From Micromonospora radicis (lineage in GTDB: Bacteria; Actinomycetota; Actinomycetes; Mycobacteriales; Micromonosporaceae): 61,063 nt of DNA. Position numbers and translations under genes: made by a program. The stretch is from the NCBI RefSeq assembly GCF_003583405.1, contig NZ_QXEC01000032.1, forward strand, positions 1 to 61,063. The letters are read 5' to 3'. The notes under the pieces are model-generated. The model ran no database searches. It had not been told where the DNA came from and saw only the letters and a program-made list of their open reading frames with translations. Below, in pieces: positions 1 to 8,053 of this stretch (positions are counted from its first letter, which is position 1; the number at the start of each line of letters is the position of its first letter).

Positions 1-3000
1 GGCCCACGCCCGTAGTAAGCGCTACGGCGGCTATCTGGGTGTAGACCAGGGCGAGGAAGCCCTCCAGGTCCCGCCGATCGCCGTCGGTAAGGGGTGTGGT
101 GCCGGGTAGCAGCGACGCGCTGACGGCGTCGGCGAACTCGATCGCGCTTACCGCATTCTCACGCGCGCCCACGCCCAGGTTCTCGTTCAGCCAGGTCCGA
201 TCTCCGAGCTGCTCGATGAACGACCGCAGGGCCGCCACGGGCACTCCGACGGTGTGGTGCACGTAGAGGTCCGGCAGGTCGCCGGGCGGTACCGGGGTGT
301 AGGTCAACTGCATGGCCTCGGCGGCGATGATCCACCCGTCGTTCGGCCGGAACAGCTCCGTGATCGGGATCGCGTCGCGCTCACCCCGCCGCACCGCCGT
401 GGAGAGATACTCCAGCCGGTTCAGTGACTTGCGGATCCGATCCAGCGCCGGCCCCCTCGGGTCGCCGCCCTGCTCACCGGGAATCTGGTTGATCGGACTG
501 GTGACGAACTCCAGGATGCGCGACACCTGCATCTCGCCGCGCTGCTCGACAAACGGCTGGTACTGCTCGAAGCCCGGCGGCTGGTCCGACGCCACGAAGC
601 GGCCCCTGTCCAGGGCCACCTCCACCCCGTCGTCGGCGTGTCGGGCCAGCGAGTCCACCAGGTCGAAGTCGACATCGTCCGAGCCATCCAGGAAGCCGCC
701 GTGCACCTCGACCTCGAAGCCGGTGCGGCCGTACCGGCGGTCGGTGGGGGCGTCGATGAGGGCTTGCGCGGTGGAGGCCGATTCCATGGTCGGCCGGGGT
801 GCCGCCCCACCCTCACGAATCTCCCGTCCCTGTGCGTCCAGCACCACCACCCGCACCGAACCGGCCGGTCCCAGATGCCGGCGCAGTTCCTGCCAGTTGC
901 GGCCGAAGTCCATCAGCCGCTGGCCAGGCGGATTCTGCGGCTCGATCCACTGCAACGGTTCCTCGGCGTCGGTCGTGTGGTGCAGCGCAAACGCATGCCC
1001 CACACCACGCTGCTGCTGCCGGAGCACCAGGGCGGTGCTGCCCGGCCCGGCAGCGCGGACGGCCCGTTCGATCTCCCACCAGGAGTCCACTCGGGTCCAA
1101 TCGGCTCCTGGCGCAAGCCGATCCCGGGCGCTTGCGGTGCCGATGGCCGAGTCGTCAATGGTGGTCGCCGCCGCGGCGGTCCCGCTCGGCCGGTCGTAGA
1201 TCTTGCCCTGTAGCGCGGACAGCAGATCGACACACTGGCCCGGGTCGAGTTCCGGGCGTTCCTGCTGATCACGCCCGCGCGGTGCGTCGGCCACCTCGTC
1301 GACGCGACGCGAGAGCCCCGACCGGTCGAGCCGGACGGGCGGCCTCGGCCCGAACCGGCCCGCGAAGGTCGTACCGACCGGGTCAGCCGGGGCGGTCGGA
1401 TCAGTGACCTGATCCCTCGACGGCGTAGCGGCCGGCTCCTGGATACGCGGCGGTGTGGCGTCCGCGGCGACGGGTTGCGACGTCGGCAACGCGCCGAGGT
1501 CCCTCGCCGTTGCCTCTGCCGCGACGACCCCCACCGGTTGGTGCGTGGTCGCCCCGGATGTGCTGACGGCGCGGGTAGCGTTGTCGGGCGTGCCGCTCGG
1601 CTGGCTCGGGGTGCCGCGTCCGTCCGGACTGGCCCAGGCACCGAGCTGAGTTGCGTTCTCGACGGCCGTCGGACCGGCAACGTCCGACGCCGGCTGGCCG
1701 AGGCTGCCGTTCTCCGTCACGCCCACCGGCTGCGGCCCCGCAGCGGTGGTGCTGCCGTCCTGACTCGCGCTGGTGGCGTCCCGTCCCAGCGCACCTGTCG
1801 TCTTCCCGGACTCGGGAGTCATCGCGCCCGGCGGCCGTGTCCCGCTGGCACTGCGGTTGCCGTCGCCAGTGGTGGGCGCCCCCGCCGGTGCCGCGCCGGC
1901 CGACGAGACCGGCACGGACTCAGCCGGCGAGGACGACGTCGGCACCGCATCAGCCGGCACCGCATCAGCCGGCGAGGACGACACCGGCCCGGACTCGACC
2001 GACGACGGCGCCTGGCCGGGCGGGGCTGGCGCGGGCTGCGCCGAGGTGGACTCCGCCGGTGTCGACGGCACCGGCGCGGATTCAGCGGACGAGGGTGTCG
2101 CCGGCGCGGAGTCGGCCGGGGCGGGCGTCACCGGGGTGACCGGTGCCACCGGAGGGTTTGTGGTGCTGGTCGGCGGCGGCACGGCCCGCTCCGGCGTGGC
2201 CGGCGGGGCGTACGCGGGCGGTTCGGTGTTCGACGTCGCCGACGTCGGCGGGCCGGGGTAGCTGGGCAGGACCTCGGGTGAGTACGCCGGCAGCTGCTCG
2301 GGCTCGGTGGAGGTTTGCGGCGAGGACTTGTCGGAGTCCGATTTCGTGCTGCCCGGCTTTGTCGGATCAAGCTTGCCCGGGTCCGATGCCCCGGGCGCTT
2401 CGGCCGGGTTCTTCGACCAGGACGGCGCGTACTTCTCGTTGAGTTTGTCGCCGAGCGCTCCACCGCCCATCTCGACGAGGGTGCCGGAAACGCCACCGAT
2501 CAGCACCGCCGCGCCGACGGTCCAGCCTTCACCGGTCATCAGGCCGTAGAAGCCTTCGGTGAGGTACTCGACCATCGCGCCACCGACGATGGCACCGCCC
2601 ACCCCGCCCGCGGCCAGCCAGGCGGCCTGGTTTCCGAACCCGGTCGGTGCCGGCGAGGGCGCGGCCGGCTTCGGCGCCGGCTTCGCCGGGGACGGCGGTG
2701 CGGCCTGCGGGCTCGGGGCCGGCTTGGGGCCCGGGGTGGGATCCGTCGGCGGCTTGACGTTCCTCGTCGGAGTCGGCGTCGGGTCGGGCTTGGGGGTCGG
2801 CGTCGGCTCAGGCGTCGGAGTCGGCTTGGGCTTGGGCGTCGGGGTCGGCGTCGGGGTCGGCTTGGGCTTCGGGGTCGACGTGAGGTCCTTCGGGCCGGTC
2901 AGCGGGGGCGGCGAACCGGGCTTGTTGAACAGTTTCGAGAAGAACGAGCCGAGGGCGTCCGGCCCCATCCCGAGTAGTGCGCCGAGCGAACCGATCGCCG

Positions 3001-3607
3001 CGCTCGCGCCGAGCAGGTTGGTGTCGAATTTCGGCCGGGTGCCCATGTCGATCTGCATGCGCTGCACGATCAGATCCAGCAGCACCTCCATCGCCACGCT
3101 GATGAGCTGGGCCAGCGTCACCGCGTACAGGATCCGGTTCAACAGGCTACGCATCAGCAGCTGCATCACCAGCCGGGCGACCGCCATGGCACGCAACGGC
3201 CCGGTCGGATCCAGCCAGGAGAACGCGGCCGCGATCATCATGTCGAGCATCATCTGGATCGCGCCACCGATGATCATCAGTTTGGCGTACTGCACCTCCA
3301 TGCCCAGGTTCCGGTGGGTGTCGGCGAACTCTTTGGCCGTTTTCACCGCGGTTGGCAGGTAGGCCGGAGAACTGGACACATAGGGGTCGACCGAGCGGAC
3401 GAAGGCGTCCACCGAGGGTCCGCGCGCTGACCGCCGCACGCTTTCCACCGCCGACCGCAGCAGTGAGTCGGCGCTGTTCAGGTCCCGGGACAGCTGGTCG
3501 TAGGTGTCCGACTGCCCGAACAGCTTATCCTCGTTGGAGGCGGGAAACTGTTCACCTGTCAGCCCGAGTAGAAGGTTCGACACTTCCTGCGAGGCCTCGA
3601 CTGCCAT
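1..3607 (-). CDS. Very large CpnT-like polymorphic toxin with papain-fold (Tox-PL-like) module, C-terminus outside window
   Basis: The reading frame is open from ATG 3607 to the left edge (1,202 residues seen), so the C-terminus and any immunity gene lie outside. Residues 1-235 are helical, with a hydrophobic stretch at 108-180, and resemble the CpnT-like N-terminal domain of ESX-exported toxins. A PKPTPTPT-type linker starts near 243. A second apolar stretch follows, then long Pro/Ala/Thr/Ser-rich spacer sequence to about 740. C792 (GQCVDLL), H871 (GVGHAFAL) and E889/Q891 (WIEPQ) occur in the order and approximate spacing of papain-fold deamidase toxins (Tox-PL), suggesting a Cys-His-acid active site. 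A further domain from about 955 has GFEVEV (963-968), ILEFVTSPI (1031-1039) and HHTVGVPV (near 1117); an amidoligase/GCS-like fold is only a guess. It is the last gene in the window of the ESX substrate-side gene run. Secretion by this ESX system is inferred from position and N-terminus. Confidence 0.8.
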   Translation of the reverse strand, partial: MAVEASQEVSNLLLGLTGEQFPASNEDKLFGQSDTYDQLSRDLNSADSLLRSAVESVRRSARGPSVDAFVRSVDPYVSSSPAYLPTAVKTAKEFADTHRNLGMEVQYAKLMIIGGAIQMMLDMMIAAAFSWLDPTGPLRAMAVARLVMQLLMRSLLNRILYAVTLAQLISVAMEVLLDLIVQRMQIDMGTRPKFDTNLLGASAAIGSLGALLGMGPDALGSFFSKLFNKPGSPPPLTGPKDLTSTPKPKPTPTPTPTPKPKPTPTPEPTPTPKPDPTPTPTRNVKPPTDPTPGPKPAPSPQAAPPSPAKPAPKPAAPSPAPTGFGNQAAWLAAGGVGGAIVGGAMVEYLTEGFYGLMTGEGWTVGAAVLIGGVSGTLVEMGGGALGDKLNEKYAPSWSKNPAEAPGASDPGKLDPTKPGSTKSDSDKSSPQTSTEPEQLPAYSPEVLPSYPGPPTSATSNTEPPAYAPPATPERAVPPPTSTTNPPVAPVTPVTPAPADSAPATPSSAESAPVPSTPAESTSAQPAPAPPGQAPSSVESGPVSSSPADAVPADAVPTSSSPAESVPVSSAGAAPAGAPTTGDGNRSASGTRPPGAMTPESGKTTGALGRDATSASQDGSTTAAGPQPVGVTENGSLGQPASDVAGPTAVENATQLGAWASPDGRGTPSQPSGTPDNATRAVSTSGATTHQPVGVVAAEATARDLGALPTSQPVAADATPPRIQEPAATPSRDQVTDPTAPADPVGTTFAGRFGPRPPVRLDRSGLSRRVDEVADAPRGRDQQERPELDPGQCVDLLSALQGKIYDRPSGTAAAATTIDDSAIGTASARDRLAPGADWTRVDSWWEIERAVRAAGPGSTALVLRQQQRGVGHAFALHHTTDAEEPLQWIEPQNPPGQRLMDFGRNWQELRRHLGPAGSVRVVVLDAQGREIREGGAAPRPTMESASTAQALIDAPTDRRYGRTGFEVEVHGGFLDGSDDVDFDLVDSLARHADDGVEVALDRGRFVASDQPPGFEQYQPFVEQRGEMQVSRILEFVTSPINQIPGEQGGDPRGPALDRIRKSLNRLEYLSTAVRRGERDAIPITELFRPNDGWIIAAEAMQLTYTPVPPGDLPDLYVHHTVGVPVAALRSFIEQLGDRTWLNENLGVGARENAVSAIEFADAVSASLLPGTTPLTDGDRRDLEGFLALVYTQIAAVALTTGVG

Positions 3608-3688
3608 GGCGCACTACCCCTGCCCTCGTCTTTCACCGCGGCGGTGCCCGGAGGCGGTCGGCAACCGATCGCATCCGGGCACCGGGAT

Positions 3689-4012
3689 CTATCTCGAATT
3701 CCCAGTACCGAAGCGGGTGGCCTGGTCCATTGCGGCTTCCTCCTGCCGGTCGAGCACAGACCGCAACTTCTTCACCCGTTCCTCGTCGAGCGCCGGCATG
3801 TTGGCGAACTCCCGCAACGTCTGCCGGGCCGTCTCCGCCGACGGGTCGACCGCCTTCGCCACGGCGTCGTCGAGCTCGCCCCGCCGATGGGTGACCACCG
3901 GAAGGTTGCTGTCCAGACCACTGCGCAGTCGGGCAGACGTGTTCTCCAGGTGCGCGATGAAGTGCTGAAACGGCTCGGGAAGCGTCCCGTCCTTGCTCCA
4001 CACGTCACTCAT
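3689..4012 (-). CDS. Small helical ESX-associated protein of unknown function
   Basis: This encodes 107 residues from the ATG at 4012, which overlaps the TGA of the upstream YbaB-like gene by eight bases, so translational coupling favours this start over the ATG at 4027. The sequence is charged and predicted helical, with no signal peptide or membrane segment (it begins MSDVWSKDG). I recognise no family. It lies between a YbaB-like gene and the large toxin gene, about 80 bases upstream of the toxin start, so a chaperone or adaptor role for the toxin is possible; that is inference from position only. Confidence 0.65.
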   Translation of the reverse strand: MSDVWSKDGTLPEPFQHFIAHLENTSARLRSGLDSNLPVVTHRRGELDDAVAKAVDPSAETARQTLREFANMPALDEERVKKLRSVLDRQEEAAMDQATRFGTGNSR

Positions 4013-4439
4013 GGCGGCCTCCACCACGGCCGTTGAGGATGTCGTCGAGCCGGTCGTCGTTCATCATCCGGGCGGCCCGGGAGAACATCGCCTCGATGTC
4101 CAGACCGCCCTCGCGCGGGTCCATGGTGGCGAACGCGTCGGGCAGGACCGACCGGTACCGTTCCATGGCCTCCGCCGAAGCGCGGGTTCGTGCCGTCTCG
4201 ATGGTCTCCACGATCAGGTTTCCCAACTCAGCGGCGGGCATGGTCCGGTACGCGGAGGTCGGGAACTTGATCGAGGTGACTGCCGAGCGGCCGTTCACGG
4301 TCACCGCGACCGCCCGGTTCTTCGACGTGACGGTCGTCTCGGCTCGGTCCGATTCGTCGCTGATCGCGGTCAGTGCGTCGCGCTGGCGGGCGAACTCCGC
4401 GTACGCCTGCTCGATCTGGTTGTGCAGCGGTGCGGTCAT
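4005..4439 (-). CDS. YbaB/EbfC-like protein of the ESX locus
   Basis: This 144-residue soluble protein has the YbaB/EbfC layout: an N-terminal helix (LHNQIEQAYAEFARQRDAL), a central beta region (AVAVTVNGRSAVTSIKF) and C-terminal helices carrying ELGNLIVETIETARTRA. YbaB/EbfC proteins are small dimeric nucleoid-associated proteins. Paralogues recur in actinobacterial ESX loci (EspL-like), where their role is not DNA compaction in any proven sense. It lies 15 bases downstream of the PPE-like gene and overlaps the next small gene, so it is part of one transcription unit leading to the toxin. Family membership rests on the overall pattern, not on a diagnostic catalytic motif. Confidence 0.75.
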   Translation of the reverse strand: MTAPLHNQIEQAYAEFARQRDALTAISDESDRAETTVTSKNRAVAVTVNGRSAVTSIKFPTSAYRTMPAAELGNLIVETIETARTRASAEAMERYRSVLPDAFATMDPREGGLDIEAMFSRAARMMNDDRLDDILNGRGGGRHE

Positions 4440-4453
4440 CCGTTATCTCCTTT

Positions 4454-6658
4454 TCAGACCCGGCCACGAGTGGCCCTGGTCGGTTCCTTTCGGGTCGGTG
4501 CGTAGGGCGAGCCCGACGTGACGGGCGCATCCGGCCGCCGGACCTCCGGCTCGACGTCGGCATCGGGCAGCGGTTCGCGTCCCAAGACGGCGGTGGCCTC
4601 ACCGGAGTCGGTGCCCCAGACCTCCTCGTCCTCGGTAAGCCAGGTCTTGCGCTCCCGGTCCTCCTGCTGCTTGCCGCCGTGCGGCGAACCCATGCCGCCC
4701 ATGGGTGGCATGAACGGGTAACCGCCGCCGAGGCCAAGCCCGGAACCGTCCGCCGACTTGGCGGCCAGGTCCTTTGCGGCCGTGTCGGCGCTCAGTTTCC
4801 CGAGGTCCTGATAGCTGTCGATGCCGTCCGGCGCGACTCCGATGAGGCCGCCGCCGTACGGCGTGGCCGACAGACCACCGATCTGCTCAATGACCTCCTC
4901 GCCCACTGCCTCTGGGCCACCGACGCCGATGACACCGGTCCCGCTGCCGCTACCGATGCCGCCCGGGCTGGCACCGACGCCACCCAGGCCGGGCGGCCGG
5001 ATCACGCTGGGGTTGTTGCCCGTCCCCGGACTCGTGATGCCGCCGATCCCCCGCACCGGTGGCGGGACCGGGCTGTTGATCCCACCGACACCAGTGCCGG
5101 GCCCGGTGATCCCACCGATACCGCCGACCCCACCGGGGCCGTTGATCCCACCGATACCGCTGCCCGGACCGTTGATCCCACCAATGCCGCCGACCCCACC
5201 GGGGCCGTTGATCCCACCGATACCGCTGCCCGGACCGTTGATCCCACCAATGCCGCCGACCCCACCGGGGCCGTTGATCCCACCGATACCGCTGAACCCG
5301 ACGCCGGGGGCGTTGACTTCGCCGATACCACCCCCGCCGCCGAGGGCCGGCGGTGGGGACCCCGCCAGCGAATTCGGGTCGAAGCCACCCCCACCGTCGA
5401 GGGTGGGCGGCGGAGAGGCGCCTCCGCCGCCGAGGTCGAGCGGCGGTGGGGCGCCGCCCAGGTTGAGCTCCGGCGGGTTGTTCAGGTTCAGGTTGTTCGG
5501 GTTTTCATTACCCGCCACGTCGAGATCCTGGACCCCGGTCGGGTTCCGCAACGAGATGCTTTCCAGCTTGGGCACCAGCTTGTTCGGCACCAGCGTCTCG
5601 GTGATCTTGTCGAGATCCGTCTTGATGCCCTTGACCCAGCGCAGCTTGGCCAGCGCGTCGATGGTCCGCCAGGAATCGCCGTGCAGGATGTCGACGGTAC
5701 GGATGAGCTCCGGATCGTCAGCGTTCAGACTGAAATTGAATGTGACGTTCCAGTCGGTCAGCCCGAACGGCGTGCCATCCACCGACTTGGCACTGTCCCA
5801 ACTGCCGTCGAGGCTGTTGAGCACCGCCTGGTAGACGCTGCGCTCGGAGGTGCGCTCCATCAGGTCCGGCCCGGTCTGCGGCGGCAGGGTCAGCCAGTTT
5901 CCGTAGATGATGCCGTCCGGGCCGATCCAGTTCGGCTTGCTGTACCAGGCCGCCCGCATCTCCTGGGAGAACTCACCGATGGCGTCGGCACCCTGTAGGA
6001 GCATGGTGCTCCAGGCACTCGGGCCCTGAAGACGTTTGTTTGTGAAATCGCCGTGCAGGTCCGTCAGGTCCCGGTGCAGGTTGTTCAGGTTCGTGTGGAA
6101 CGCGTCGGCGGCGGATCCGGAAAACCCGGAGGCATCCGTGTTGATGTTGTCCATCTGCTGCTTGACCATCGCGCCGGTGCTCAGCAGCCACTGCTCCACC
6201 AGATGGAAGTTGTTTGCGGCATCCACGAAGGACTGTCGGTCGAACACCGGGTGCGAACGCTGTTCGAGCAACGGCCGAACGGCCTGATAGGAGCCGTGCG
6301 ACCACTGCTGCCACTTCGGCAGGTACTCGTCCCGGTTGATGCGAACCTTGACGATGACGTTGTCGACAACGGTGGCCATGTTGGTTCTGACCCACCGGTA
6401 GAAGTGGATGACGTTCGGCTCGGTGTTGTAGCGCCACGGCTTGAGATCCCGGAAGGCCCCCTTGACATACGCGCTGTCGCGCCAGGTCGCTTCGTGCTCG
6501 ATCCAGTTGACGCTCTGCACGTCCAGCCGATCGACCGGACCGTTGGGGCCACCGCCGAGGATCTCATTGATCGTCCGGTCCCAGTCCCACACCCCGTTGC
6601 CGCTGCTGGCCCCGGGGTTGTTCGCCCCGTTGCCGGTCGTCTCGTCTCCAGCAGGCAC
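4454..6658 (-). CDS. Large WXG100/PPE-like ESX substrate with Gly-rich repeat domain
   Basis: A 734-residue protein starting at GTG 6658, three bases after the preceding stop. Residues about 75-260 are a helical bundle of the WXG100/PPE type (GFSGSAADAF, then HRDLTDLHGDF), typical of actinobacterial T7SS partners. From about 400 the sequence becomes low-complexity: ELNLGGAPPPLDLGGGG, then GIGGINGPG repeats with a 22-residue period encoded by a 66-bp tandem DNA repeat, then Gly/Pro-rich sequence. The C-terminal 80 residues are charged (QQEDRERKTWLTEDEEVWG). The plan, an N-terminal secretion-competent bundle plus a Gly-rich tail, recalls mycobacterial PPE/PE-PGRS proteins, but no PPE tripeptide is evident, so the family name is approximate. 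It probably works as a secreted or surface substrate of the neighbouring ESX machine; this is inferred from context. Confidence 0.75.
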   Translation of the reverse strand: MPAGDETTGNGANNPGASSGNGVWDWDRTINEILGGGPNGPVDRLDVQSVNWIEHEATWRDSAYVKGAFRDLKPWRYNTEPNVIHFYRWVRTNMATVVDNVIVKVRINRDEYLPKWQQWSHGSYQAVRPLLEQRSHPVFDRQSFVDAANNFHLVEQWLLSTGAMVKQQMDNINTDASGFSGSAADAFHTNLNNLHRDLTDLHGDFTNKRLQGPSAWSTMLLQGADAIGEFSQEMRAAWYSKPNWIGPDGIIYGNWLTLPPQTGPDLMERTSERSVYQAVLNSLDGSWDSAKSVDGTPFGLTDWNVTFNFSLNADDPELIRTVDILHGDSWRTIDALAKLRWVKGIKTDLDKITETLVPNKLVPKLESISLRNPTGVQDLDVAGNENPNNLNLNNPPELNLGGAPPPLDLGGGGASPPPTLDGGGGFDPNSLAGSPPPALGGGGGIGEVNAPGVGFSGIGGINGPGGVGGIGGINGPGSGIGGINGPGGVGGIGGINGPGSGIGGINGPGGVGGIGGITGPGTGVGGINSPVPPPVRGIGGITSPGTGNNPSVIRPPGLGGVGASPGGIGSGSGTGVIGVGGPEAVGEEVIEQIGGLSATPYGGGLIGVAPDGIDSYQDLGKLSADTAAKDLAAKSADGSGLGLGGGYPFMPPMGGMGSPHGGKQQEDRERKTWLTEDEEVWGTDSGEATAVLGREPLPDADVEPEVRRPDAPVTSGSPYAPTRKEPTRATRGRV
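5141..5300 (-). repeat. 66-bp in-frame tandem repeat coding for Gly-rich 22-residue units
   Basis: Two full 66-bp copies (starting at 5141 and 5207) and a partial third (5273) are almost identical on the plus strand. They encode the GIGGINGPG-type block of the PPE-like protein. The period is a multiple of three, so copy-number change would keep the frame. Confidence 0.85.
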
Positions 6659-6661
6659 GCG

Positions 6662-7120
6662 CTACTTCCCCGTTCCCTCTTCGTCGATCTCGTAGAACGT
6701 CACGTGCTCCTGCAACTTCAGGGCGGTGACGTTGTTGATGTCCTCCAATGTGTCGTTCTCGGCCAGGAACGCGTCGAGGTCAAGCGCGTACTGGTCCATC
6801 CGATCCCGCAGCTTCATCAACCGGCTGAAAGCCGCCGGTGCTGCGGTCGACACCGACCTGGCCACAGCGGCGCCGGTGGCGAATTCCGGCGCCCCCGCAG
6901 CGACCCGGACGTTCTCCACGTCTGGCAGCAGGGCACGAGGGCCGAGGGAGTAGTCAGTGGTGGAGATCCGGTCATCCGCAGGCAGCGTGACGCCCGCGTC
7001 GTCGACGAACCTGGCGCCGTACATGACGTTGTCGCCGCCGACGGCCGCGTTCTTCAAGCGCAGACCAAGATTCTTGATCACCGCATGGTCGATGGTGATC
7101 GGGTTGCTCTCGCTCGGCAT
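6662..7120 (-). CDS. ESX-locus protein of unknown function, possibly chaperone-like
   Basis: A 152-residue soluble protein from ATG 7120 with no signal peptide or membrane segment. It begins MPSESNPITIDHAVIK, and from about residue 85 to 152 it is predicted helical (FSRLMKLRDRMDQYALDLD, then ALKLQEHVTFYEIDEEG). No family is recognised. It lies 38 bases downstream of the second WXG100-like gene and ends three bases before the PPE-like gene, so it is almost certainly co-transcribed and probably co-translated with that gene. A role as partner of the adjacent large substrate is plausible but unproven. Confidence 0.65.
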   Translation of the reverse strand: MPSESNPITIDHAVIKNLGLRLKNAAVGGDNVMYGARFVDDAGVTLPADDRISTTDYSLGPRALLPDVENVRVAAGAPEFATGAAVARSVSTAAPAAFSRLMKLRDRMDQYALDLDAFLAENDTLEDINNVTALKLQEHVTFYEIDEEGTGK

Positions 7121-7158
7121 CGTCCCCTACCTGCCTTTCTGAAGGTGCCGACCGACGC

Positions 7159-7455
7159 TCAGCGCCCGCCGGAGAAGATGGCCACCCCGGTCTGCTGGCC
7201 CTGCTGGTACTTCTCCAGGATCGCGCCGAGGCTGGTACCGGCCTGGGCAAGGCTCAGCCGCATCTGCTCAAGCCCGGCGTTCCAGTTCGCCTGGGCGATG
7301 GTGTACTCCTCGACTGCGGCACCCGCGTTGGCCACGACGAAGTTGTTGACCGCGGTGTTGAGCTCCGCCATGGCGGAATCGATCTTGGTCTGGATCGAGT
7401 TGATCTCACTGATCGTGTCGAGCATCGTGTTGGGCCGTACGCTGAAATCAGTCAC
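7159..7455 (-). CDS. WXG100-like (EsxB/CFP-10-type) protein
   Basis: A 98-residue all-helical protein with the length and hairpin organisation of WXG100 ESX substrates. It starts at GTG 7455. The first helix runs about 10-40 (MLDTISEINSIQTKIDSAM), the second about 55-85. The turn carries NWNAG, one residue longer than a strict W-x-G, so the motif is degenerate. No C-terminal YxxxD/E export signal is seen; the tail reads EKYQQGQQTG. It lies 35 bases downstream of the WSG-containing gene, which is the usual arrangement for a heterodimer pair exported by EccC. Partner assignment is inference from adjacency. Confidence 0.75.
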   Translation of the reverse strand: MTDFSVRPNTMLDTISEINSIQTKIDSAMAELNTAVNNFVVANAGAAVEEYTIAQANWNAGLEQMRLSLAQAGTSLGAILEKYQQGQQTGVAIFSGGR

Positions 7456-7490
7456 TGTCGTGCTCCTCGGTAAGTGGGATGGGGAATCGT

Positions 7491-7847
7491 TCAGGTCCAG
7501 CTGGCGGTCGGGGTGGTGTTGCCCGTGCCGGGCGGCGTCGGGCCGTTGCCGCTACCCAGCCAGTTCCCCGCGTCGATGAGAACGTCGTCCTCAGTGTTCT
7601 GGTTGCTGCTGGCGAACTGGGCCATGTTGTCCTGGAGGCCGGCAAGGGCGTTCTGCACCTTGCTCAGGCCGTCCATCCAGGACGAGATGCTGTTGCCAAA
7701 CGTGGTCGCAGCCGCCCCGCTCCACCCACTGGACAGCATCGCCGCAGCGTTGCTGACCGCGGTGGCGGCGGAGTGATTCTCCGACTGCGCCGTCATGAAG
7801 GCGTTCAACAGGTCGGTAGTGGTTTTGGAATTGACGTCGATCGTCAT
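7491..7847 (-). CDS. WXG100 family (EsxA/ESAT-6-type) protein
   Basis: This 118-residue WXG100 protein has a clear W-S-G turn (SSGWSGAAATTFG) between two helices, followed by a Pro/Thr/Gly-rich C-terminal tail of about 25 residues. The start is ATG 7847, because a strong GGAGGT lies just upstream on the minus strand. The longer open frame upstream runs into insertion-sequence DNA and is not coding. WXG100 proteins form helical dimers and are exported through the EccBCD complex. The gene is now the first gene after the IS1380 element, so its native promoter may have been displaced, or it may rely on read-through from the transposase, which is in the same orientation. Confidence 0.85.
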   Translation of the reverse strand: MTIDVNSKTTTDLLNAFMTAQSENHSAATAVSNAAAMLSSGWSGAAATTFGNSISSWMDGLSKVQNALAGLQDNMAQFASSNQNTEDDVLIDAGNWLGSGNGPTPPGTGNTTPTASWT

Positions 7848-7887
7848 CGTTACCTCCGGCCGTCGGATGTGACTTCTTGTTGGTGAA

Positions 7888-7891
7888 CTAG
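7888..7891. repeat. Left copy of the CTAG target-site duplication
   Basis: CTAG abuts the left inverted repeat of the insertion sequence. The same four bases abut the right end at 9565-9568, and four-base duplications are characteristic of the IS1380 family. Confidence 0.7.
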
Positions 7892-8053
7892 CCCCGATGA
7901 TTCGCCGGTGACGGCCGCTGGTTCGACCAGGCCCGCAGTTATCGACAAATGTTGATGGAGTGCGTGGTCTGGGTATGGTGGTGGGCCGTCTGTCGCGGCG
8001 GTGGGCGTGGTCTCCTGGGGTTCTCCGGTCGTGGGGTCGGGGGCTGACCGGGG

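Noticed and set aside
5141..5300. Tandem repeat as an attachment site or CRISPR
   Set aside because: The 66-bp period keeps the reading frame of the PPE-like gene and has no flanking integrase or cas genes.
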